Part shown: positions 13,701 through 18,793 of the stretch, piece by piece
How positions within the stretch are numbered: the stretch's first letter is position 1
Layout of the letters: the number at the start of each line of letters is the position of its first letter
NCBI GenBank assembly: GCA_002428445.1
Contig: DIWJ01000040.1
Coordinates: forward strand, 1-18,793
DNA from: Syntrophaceae bacterium UBA6109
GTDB lineage: Bacteria; Desulfobacterota; Syntrophia; Syntrophales; UBA6109
Direction: 5' to 3'
DNA length: 18,793 nt
Notes under the pieces: generated by a model
What the model was told of the DNA's origin: nothing
Database searches by the model: none
Seen by the model: only the letters and a program-made list of their open reading frames with translations
Program-made: the position numbers and the translations under genes

Positions 13701-15914
13701 ATCAGTCTTCTCAACCCCAACACTCGTACCTGCCCCATCTTCCGCTCCAGCCGTGACGCCGAACTGACGAAGGCCATATACCGAAGGGTGCCGGTTCTCA
13801 TCAGAGAGGCGCAGGGAGGGCGACCGGAGGAGAACCCGTGGGGGATTACATTCAGTCGTATGTTTGATATGTCTAATGATTCGCATTTTTTCCGGACGAG
13901 GGAACAGATGGAGGCTGAAGGCTGGCAACTTGAAGGTAGCATTTTTCGCAAGGACAGAGAAGAGTATCTACCGTTGTACGAGGCAAAAATGATCCATCAC
14001 TTCGATCACAGGTGGGCAACATACACGTTAAGTGACGAGACGCGCGACACATTGGTATCCGAAAAAGCACAACCGTCTTTTGTCTGCCTTCCTCGCTATT
14101 GGGTTGAAAAGCGCGAGGTAATTCTCCGCGCAGCCGTTCTTCCCAAAGGACTTATCCAGGCGCTACGCGAGAATGATCAACAACTCATCATCCTGGCCTT
14201 AACCCACATGCTGTTTGGAAGATGGCTTATTGCGGAGGGTTTCTCGCCGCAGGGAGCAGCAACGGAAGGATTGTTTCCGGCCTGGAGCAGATTTGTGGAT
14301 TCCTATCCCTTTGCCCGCAGCATAGCACCGACGCGGCTGGGTTTGTGCGGGGACAACGAGGCCTGCCTCCAACCTGTTAATTCTGATTGTTTTCCCGCAT
14401 CACCAATCGATGAAATCGAAAATGGCGAAGTCAGGCACACTACTTGGTATGCGGTTGATAAAAGAGTGTTCCATGCTTTTCTTGAAACCATGCGAGACTA
14501 CCCCATCGAAATAGACCGATCGATGGAACTGGTAAATGAGAAAGATGCCTTGGCCTTCGCTGAGGCATGCCTCGAAGCGATGACACCCAAATGGTTTCTG
14601 GGTTTTCGTGATATCTGTCGCAGCACAGACGAGCGGACGGTGATAGGGGGAGTATTCCCTATGGCCGCTGTGGGAAACAACCTTCCTATCTGGTTTATTA
14701 GGAACAAAGAGAGTTCGATCTTTGCAGCCATACTAGCCAGTTTTGCGTTAGATTGTCCCAGTCGTTTCAAGGTTGGCGGTACTCACTTAAACTTTTTCAT
14801 AGCGGAACAGATCCCGGTTTTGAGGCCGGCACTCTTCTCGGGCCCTTGTCCTTGGGCGTCTTGCACGTTACAAAAGTGGTTGTTGCGGCTCATTCTGGAG
14901 CTCACTTATACTGCGTGGGATTTAAAGTCATTTGCCGACGACTGTGGATACTATGGCCCCCCTTTTGTTTGGAACGAGAAGCGCCGTTTCTTCATCGGCT
15001 GTGAGCTTGACGCGGCCTTCCTTCACTTATATCTCGGATCAGAAAACGAGTGGTCAGAACAACCGGGGAGTCTTCTCAAGGTTTTCCCGACTCCTCGCCA
15101 TGCGGTTGATTACATCATGGAGACATTTCCCATAGTGAAGCGCAAGGACGAAGCGGCTTACGGAATCTACCTCACCAAGGAGACCATCCTTGAGATCTAT
15201 GACGCTCTCGCCGAGTCCATCCGTACCGGCCGTCCTTATCAAACTCGTCTTGATCCTCCTCCTGGCCCGCCGGTGGACGGTCAAGGCAATTTCCTCCCAC
15301 TTCCTGAATGGCAACCCGGTCAACCAAGACCCGCAAACTGGCCCAGCCATATTCATCCACCGAAGGAAGCAGTTGTTAAGATTATTACGGATATCCCGTT
15401 AGAGGAATTTGCTGCAGCCATGGTATATCCGATTACGGATACCGACAAGACTATTTGCGCAGCAGCATTATCGATTGTCGAACAGAGTCCAGGGCTTTCG
15501 AGCAATCTCCATCTCGATATCCTGTTATTGACCGCACATCCCGATTGGTGCCGGGTACTCCTTGATCAAGGAAGGTGGGTGGAGTTCGACATGGTTCGGA
15601 AATCAGTTGCCAGTGCTTTATTTGTTGCGGATAACCAGGTATTGGGATGGAGGCACTATAGAGACTACTTGGAAGAGCACGGGGCAATCGTTATCAGCCG
15701 TATCGACAAAGAGCAGAGAATCAGCTTAGGACGGAATGCCGAGTTCATTAAGACTGTCTTGCCGAAAGGTACCGATGCCGTCGTCGGATACGCAGTTGAG
15801 GCAGCGAGAAGAGTTGTCGAGATGCGACAGGGCATACTGTTAGCTTCGCCAACACAGAAGAAAATCATCGACGCTATGGGGGATGAGCACAGAGTCTATC
15901 AGCTTGCTGGATAG
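10779..15914 (+). CDS. Large N6-adenine DNA methyltransferase, Eco57I/DrmMI-like, with extra C-terminal domain (1711 aa)
   Basis: Presumably transfers a methyl group from S-adenosylmethionine to adenine in host DNA, marking self. ATG 10779 overlaps the gene B stop by one base (TAATG), with GAGG at 10767-10770. SAM-binding motif I is DPAVGSGHF (522-530), motif II GVDVSPMAAELCK starts at 574, and the catalytic NPPW is at 789-792. This order is that of gamma-type amino-methyltransferases. A charged helical insert (~645-730) lies between motifs II and IV. The ~480-residue N-terminal part contains WGIVSNG and FRILRD, common in Eco57I-like proteins, but no PD-(D/E)xK nuclease is seen, unlike true type IIG enzymes. 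The methylase part appears to end with YQTRLDPPPGPP (~1485-1496), as in many Eco57I/PglX proteins, yet ~190 further residues follow (1525-1711). GC drops at about 13,850 (residue ~1024), where a target-recognition domain would be expected. Confidence 0.85.
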   Translation: MARRSQDFQTIRSEGGLLPADLLRRILDPREKMPGTTPEEYGLPHGERINETITQSWNRLRRHWAEFSEAARRLPGGEAATGLTNDRWSIPLLRELGFGILPTSVGPEIGGRTYAINRFFGPVAIHLVGCGLSLDRRTAGARGAASANPHGLVQDYLNRAEGYLWGIVSNGLQFRILRDNQALSRQSYLEFDLEAMFSGEVFPDFVLLWLVAHATRFTVRDGGRAENCWLEEWTKLAEEQGARALESLKGGVEKALEVLGQGFVGHPRNVSLRESLRSGTVSLTDLHSQLLRVVYRLIFLFVAEDRTLEGISLIHPPDESDRGRQGRERYAVHYSTARLRDLASRIRGSRHGDLWHQFNLLVGALSGKERFAAVREHLSLPSLGSFLWLPDSTGDLDAPSLAGKDGAELSNADLLEAIRHLAFTRQGRILRPVDYRNLGSEELGGVYESLLALTPQISGDGSRFTFAELAGNERKTSGSYYTPDSLVQCLLDSALDPVVEEAIKDKSGIDAEKALLSLKVCDPAVGSGHFLVGAAHRLASHLARIRAVAHGESEPSPPVYQSALRDVIGHCLYGVDVSPMAAELCKVSLWLDALEPGKPLSFLDHHIRVGNSLLGAAPDFIVKGIPDEAFKPIEGDDKKACGELRKRNKSERKGLGPLFARHEEEIQTKLATVAAALEELPDNRPEEIHQKESKFGEYERTEEYAHKKLLADTWCSAFVIRRHLREANRVNSASGITQGHLNDLANDRPLPTEIYSEVEQLSAQYRFFHWHLAFPEVFAKGGFDCVFGNPPWERVKLQEKEWFAQRSPGIASAPNAAARKRMIEDLKASDPSLHRQFLDDSREAEGESHLLRNSGRYPLCGRGDINVYTVFAEGMRSLLNERGRAGCVLPSGIATDDTTKFFFQDVMETRSLVSLFDFENKGIFSGVHSSYKFCLFTVGNGVRQAAETAEFVFFAHSVDDLNDPERRFTLSAEDISLLNPNTRTCPIFRSSRDAELTKAIYRRVPVLIREAQGGRPEENPWGITFSRMFDMSNDSHFFRTREQMEAEGWQLEGSIFRKDREEYLPLYEAKMIHHFDHRWATYTLSDETRDTLVSEKAQPSFVCLPRYWVEKREVILRAAVLPKGLIQALRENDQQLIILALTHMLFGRWLIAEGFSPQGAATEGLFPAWSRFVDSYPFARSIAPTRLGLCGDNEACLQPVNSDCFPASPIDEIENGEVRHTTWYAVDKRVFHAFLETMRDYPIEIDRSMELVNEKDALAFAEACLEAMTPKWFLGFRDICRSTDERTVIGGVFPMAAVGNNLPIWFIRNKESSIFAAILASFALDCPSRFKVGGTHLNFFIAEQIPVLRPALFSGPCPWASCTLQKWLLRLILELTYTAWDLKSFADDCGYYGPPFVWNEKRRFFIGCELDAAFLHLYLGSENEWSEQPGSLLKVFPTPRHAVDYIMETFPIVKRKDEAAYGIYLTKETILEIYDALAESIRTGRPYQTRLDPPPGPPVDGQGNFLPLPEWQPGQPRPANWPSHIHPPKEAVVKIITDIPLEEFAAAMVYPITDTDKTICAAALSIVEQSPGLSSNLHLDILLLTAHPDWCRVLLDQGRWVEFDMVRKSVASALFVADNQVLGWRHYRDYLEEHGAIVISRIDKEQRISLGRNAEFIKTVLPKGTDAVVGYAVEAARRVVEMRQGILLASPTQKKIIDAMGDEHRVYQLAG

Positions 15915-15925
15915 GAGGCTTGCAG

Positions 15926-17986
15926 ATGGGTTTGTTCAACGAATTGGGATTGAAGCTGGTTCGGTCAGAATCTGATGTTTGGGTGAACCGGTTAGTGCTG
16001 CTTGAGCAGATATTTCCGGAACCAATCATTATCAGAGATGTTCACTTGAAACCGGGGCTGAACATAATCAGAGCGGAAGATATGGAGAACAATGAGCGAA
16101 CCAGTGAGATTACGGGCCACAGCGCTGGTAAAACCACGTTCTGTCGACTCATGAGATACATACTGGGAGAGAGAACTTTCGGGACAAAGTCTACCGTTGA
16201 ACTCATTCGGAGGGCATTTCCTCAAGGATATGTGGCTGCTGAACTCTTTGTCTATGGGCGGAGATGGGCCGTTCGAAGACCGTTTGGAGTTGGCAGAATG
16301 ACGTATATCAAGGAGGATTGCAGCGTCGAGGCGCTACTTGCGGAAAAGGGACGACCTGTATCGCAGGAATCATATACTAAAGAAATCGGCTTGGACGTAC
16401 TGTTGGACAGATTGGGAACTGGTGAAATAGTGCAGACCAGAGAACCAATCCAGTGGGGGCATGTGCTCGCATGGTGCACAAGAGACCAGGAAAGTCGTTT
16501 CCAGAACATCTACGACTGGCGGTCGGTACGGAGTGAATCTGAATCACCATCTTTTCGGTTTCCCAAAGCAGGCCCCCTTTTCATGATTCGCGCAGTCCTT
16601 GGTCTCTTTCTGTCTGAGGAACTGAAGGGGGAAGAGATGGCCGCAAGGCTTCAGGGAAAGAAAGACGCGCTGCTGAAGCAGATTGAAGAAAGGAAGCGCG
16701 AGCCGGATTTTCGTGTTAGTCTGTATGATCGCCGACTTCGCCATCTGTTAAAGAGTCTCCTGCCTCACGAACCCGATGTTGATTCCCGGCCTTTCATGAC
16801 ATCGAATTTGTCGGATGATATTGCGCGATTGACGGAAAAGGCACGAAAGACGGTTGAAAAAAATCTCGAAGATATTAGATGGGAAATACAGGCCCTTCAA
16901 AGTCGTATCGATAGTCATGGTGCCGAACTGCAGCAAAACAAAAGGGATCTACAGGACATGTGCGCGGTTCTGGACATGAATGCGGCGGCTGAAAGTGAAG
17001 TGCTGAACGGTATAGCTAAGCAGGACGAAGAGCTCAAGAAAATTGAAGAGTGGAAAAGCAACCGGTGTCGGTTGGGAAACGTTCTTTTCCGCGACTGCGT
17101 TCACGTGCGGGAAAGGACTAGCGTGTTGCGGATCGGAGAGTATCAAGATCTCCAGGCAATGGAAGAGGAGAAACGCAAACGCGCGGAAACACAAAGGATC
17201 ATCAGAGAACAGCAAAATGATTATGTAGAACGAATTGAGACGCTCGAGAATGAACGTAAGGCTCTGATCGAAGAGCGAGAGAGGTTGTCGAATAAGACAG
17301 AGGATATGAGGGATAATCTCCGTGATCTGAATAGCACATGGAGTGAACTTGTCAAATGGATAGACAAGCGTGACCGGCCTGCCGATGAATACAAAGAATT
17401 GAGCCTGCTACGCCAGCAACTCGATGCTGTCGAAAACGAGATGACCCAAATTGAAAATGAACTCCATAAGCTTGTCCGTCAACACGATACCAACAAGGAA
17501 GTACTGACAACGATCTTCTCTTGGGTAGTGAAGTCCGTACTATCTTCAGACCTATACAACGGAGAGGTGAACCTAGACGGCGGAGAGTTGTCCTTCCGTA
17601 TTTCGAACGGGCCGCTGATGACTGGTGAAGCAGTTGAAACCTTGGGCGTCCTCCTTGCTGATATAAGTTGTCTGCTGTACAATTCCGCAACCGAGACGGC
17701 ACATCTGCCCGGGTTTCTTATTCACGATAGCCCTCGTGAAGCAGATCTTAGCCTTGGAATATATCACACCTTTATCCGCCTGGTTGCCGACCTTGACACC
17801 CAGTTCGGTCTGCAAGGATTTTCGCCGTTTCAGTACATCATCACCACAACAACGCCTCCGCCGCCCGAGCTTAACACTGATAGCTTTGTGAGATTAAGGC
17901 TCAACGCTGCAAATCCGCAGGATCTCCTGTTTAGAAGAAACATGGCCGCCATCGGTATGAAACATTATCAGGAAGTTCTGACATAA
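15926..17986 (+). CDS. SMC-like coiled-coil ATPase (686 aa)
   Basis: Probably an ABC/SMC-type ATPase that binds or bridges DNA within the defence complex. ATG 15926 is chosen because GGAGG (15914-15918) lies 7 nt upstream; the in-frame TTG at 15920 is too close to it. The gene begins 11 nt after the methylase stop. The N-terminal lobe has a Walker A-like TGHSAGKTT (63-71) in which the usual first glycine or alanine is threonine. Long charged heptad-rich stretches at about 235-258, 295-350, 405-475 and 485-530 predict coiled coil. Near the turn between arms, C381 and C391 with H393 could form a metal-binding or disulphide hinge. The C-terminal lobe carries FLIHDSPREADLS around D601, the Walker B/D-loop position of RecN/SMC-like ATPases. 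The lobe-coil-lobe layout recalls DUF2326-type and other defence ATPases. I cannot name the family with certainty. This gene sets the operon apart from canonical DISARM. Confidence 0.8.
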   Translation: MGLFNELGLKLVRSESDVWVNRLVLLEQIFPEPIIIRDVHLKPGLNIIRAEDMENNERTSEITGHSAGKTTFCRLMRYILGERTFGTKSTVELIRRAFPQGYVAAELFVYGRRWAVRRPFGVGRMTYIKEDCSVEALLAEKGRPVSQESYTKEIGLDVLLDRLGTGEIVQTREPIQWGHVLAWCTRDQESRFQNIYDWRSVRSESESPSFRFPKAGPLFMIRAVLGLFLSEELKGEEMAARLQGKKDALLKQIEERKREPDFRVSLYDRRLRHLLKSLLPHEPDVDSRPFMTSNLSDDIARLTEKARKTVEKNLEDIRWEIQALQSRIDSHGAELQQNKRDLQDMCAVLDMNAAAESEVLNGIAKQDEELKKIEEWKSNRCRLGNVLFRDCVHVRERTSVLRIGEYQDLQAMEEEKRKRAETQRIIREQQNDYVERIETLENERKALIEERERLSNKTEDMRDNLRDLNSTWSELVKWIDKRDRPADEYKELSLLRQQLDAVENEMTQIENELHKLVRQHDTNKEVLTTIFSWVVKSVLSSDLYNGEVNLDGGELSFRISNGPLMTGEAVETLGVLLADISCLLYNSATETAHLPGFLIHDSPREADLSLGIYHTFIRLVADLDTQFGLQGFSPFQYIITTTTPPPPELNTDSFVRLRLNAANPQDLLFRRNMAAIGMKHYQEVLT

Positions 17987-18282
17987 ACGCGTGGTTCAAC
18001 CATGTCAAGGGCCAAGGTAATTTCCCACTTCTGCCGGAGAACGCAGTCCTTCAAGTTTTTGCGCGATCACAGTGGCTGATTTTTAGGTTGCCATTCCAGT
18101 CGCGTCCGTCCGCGTTTTATCCGAACCATATAGGATACAAAGGTTGCCGAAGCCGAGCACAATGACAATGCCCGTGTCTGAGCAATGAACACCTGAGCGG
18201 CTTGGCGGTGGATGTCGTGAACGACGAGGCGGCACAGCGAATTCATGTAACAAGCCGTCAATGGGTGGAACCGCTTAGCCGG
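17987..18282. other. Non-coding or degenerate stretch after the defence operon
   Basis: I see no supported gene here. No strong hairpin followed by a T-run is visible after the gene D stop, so the operon terminator is not identified. Minus-strand frames (for example 18067-18261) give short, cysteine- and leucine-rich translations that do not resemble a known protein. The stretch probably represents debris between the operon and the insertion sequence on its right. Confidence 0.4.
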
Positions 18283-18441
18283 TTAATGCAGCAAGTATTT
18301 CTGCTGGTCCGTTATGCAAAACCGTTCAAGGACCATGTTTGGCGCGTACTCACGAAAGAGATCAATAATCCTTTCACGATTCTCATCAGATCGCCCGAGC
18401 ATCATAGAGTAATCAAGGGCCGCAAAACTGGCATTGTTATA
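18283..18441 (-). pseudogene. Coding-like remnant, C-terminal fragment of an unidentified protein
   Basis: Between an in-frame stop (18444-18442) and a stop at 18285-18283, the minus strand encodes 52 residues including MMLGRSDENRERIIDLFREY and VLERFCITDQQKYLLH. The amphipathic, charged composition looks like genuine protein, unlike the plus-strand frame over the same bases. The only ATGs (18405 and 18402) have no good ribosome binding site, and the upstream part is cut off beside the IS21-like end. It therefore looks like the C-terminal stump of a gene truncated by rearrangement or by IS insertion. I do not recognise the family. Confidence 0.35.
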
Positions 18442-18465
18442 TCAGCGTGCATATTCCGCTCCAAT

Positions 18466-18555
18466 CCGGCGACCCAATATGATTTAACCCGGCCACCCAA
18501 TATGAGCCAAGCCGGCCACCTGCTATGATGAACCCGGCCACCCCGTAAGGAGCCC
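18466..18555 (+). repeat. Four direct repeats of 22-23 bp (CCGGCSACC units) at the IS21-like end
   Basis: CCGGCGACCC or CCGGCCACC starts at 18466, 18489, 18512 and 18534, a spacing of 23, 23 and 22 bp. The first three are followed by an ATATGA or CTATGA box (for example CCAATATGA) and a few variable bases. Regular helical spacing and position before istA point to transposase binding sites. Confidence 0.65.
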
Positions 18556-18581
18556 AGGAGGCGCTGGATAAATCCAAGACA

Positions 18582-18680
18582 ATGGCGTTACGCTTCTTTG
18601 AAAAAGGTAAGGAGCGGCAATGGCATCTGGAGATTATCTATGCGGAAGATCAAAGAAGTATTGCGGCTCTGTTGGGGTAA
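18582..18680 (+). CDS. Short leader-like ORF overlapping the istA start (32 aa, uncertain)
   Basis: ATG 18582 opens a 32-codon frame, MALRFFEKGKERQWHLEIIY then AEDQRSIAALLG, closing at TAA 18678-18680. It overlaps the first 14 codons of istA in another frame. The composition looks protein-like and the frame is open upstream to a TAA at 18546. The nearest GGAGG (18557-18561) is too far away to be its ribosome binding site. It could be a leader peptide controlling istA translation or a chance frame. Confidence 0.2.
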   Translation: MALRFFEKGKERQWHLEIIYAEDQRSIAALLG

Positions 18681-18777
18681 CGGACCCACCGCGAGGCAGG
18701 CGGCAAAGAGCCTGAGTGTCGCCAGGATCACCCTCAAAGATTACCTCGACCGGGCAGAAAGTGCGAACCTCTCCTAG
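18640..18777 (+). pseudogene. istA: istA N-terminal fragment ending in an amber stop (IS21 transposase)
   Basis: ATG 18640, with GGAG at 18629-18632, opens a frame beginning MRKIKEVLRLCWGNG. This is the characteristic start of IS21-family IstA transposases, whose N-terminus is a helix-turn-helix DNA-binding region; it continues with ARQAAKSLSVARITLKDYL and DRAESANLS. Family members usually continue with a tryptophan (AGLSWPLP-like). Here the next codon is TAG (18775-18777), a single G-to-A change from TGG, so the gene appears inactivated after 45 codons. Only 16 bases remain in the window, so whether the frame continues intact beyond the stop cannot be seen. Confidence 0.6.
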
Positions 18778-18793
18778 TGTCACGTCACACTTG

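Larger units (their letters stand above)
18448..18793 (+). mobile_element. Left end of an IS21-family insertion sequence, running off the window
   Basis: A tandem set of 22-23-bp repeats is followed by the start of an IstA-type transposase, as at the left ends of IS21-family elements, where multiple repeats bind transposase. The outer boundary is not certain. TGCATATTCCG at 18448-18458 begins with the TG expected of IS21 ends and shares the ATAT core of the repeats, so it is my best guess. The right end and istB are outside the window. Confidence 0.6.

Noticed and set aside
17987..18060. Terminator after gene D
   Set aside because: Only a tiny TGGTT/AACCA palindrome is present, with a one-base loop and no T-run.
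18202..18528. 108-residue plus-strand open frame beside the IS21-like end
   Set aside because: It runs through the transposase-binding repeats, has no ribosome binding site, and the opposite strand over the same bases looks more protein-like.

Overview
This is a bacterial accessory region, by eye about 55-60% GC. It appears to belong to a mobilizable element that carries a large DNA-modification/defence operon. Gene content does not fix the host. The mobilization genes and base composition would suit an anaerobic proteobacterium or Desulfobacterota-like organism, but that is a weak inference.

Left part (1-2340, minus strand). A leftward mobilization operon contains a MobC-like ribbon-helix-helix accessory protein, a MobA/VirD2-type relaxase with an H-x-D-x-x-H-x-H signature, a small protein with an N-terminal helix-turn-helix and a C-terminal membrane segment, and a partial gene that runs off the left edge. 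A near-consensus promoter (TTGACA, 17 nt, TATAAC) at 2308-2336 faces this operon. Between it and mobC lie a possible small ORF with a shifty A8 run and a cluster of inverted half-sites. A nic-like TATCCTGC sits inside nested inverted repeats between the relaxase gene and the next gene and is a candidate oriT.

Centre (2678-17986, plus strand). Four tightly packed genes (ATGA overlap, TAATG overlap, 11-nt gap) form one operon of about 15.3 kb. They encode: (A) a 1755-aa superfamily 2 DELH-box helicase with zinc clusters, a DUF1998 region and a C-terminal Vsr/DUF559-like nuclease; (B) a 945-aa SNF2-family helicase resembling DrmD; (C) a 1711-aa Eco57I/DrmMI-like adenine-specific DNA methyltransferase with extra N- and C-terminal domains; (D) a 686-aa SMC-like coiled-coil ATPase. 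The parts recall class 1 DISARM (DrmA/B, DrmD, DrmMI) and Druantia (DruE), but the order, the fusion and the SMC-like fourth gene match neither canonical system as I know it. A plausible scheme is that C marks host DNA, D and the two helicases sense or translocate on unmarked DNA, and the nuclease tail of A cuts it. None of this is shown directly.

Right part (17987-18793). A degenerate stretch follows, with a coding-like remnant on the minus strand. Next comes the left end of an IS21-family element: four 22-23-bp direct repeats and the first 45 codons of istA, which end in an amber codon just before the window stops.
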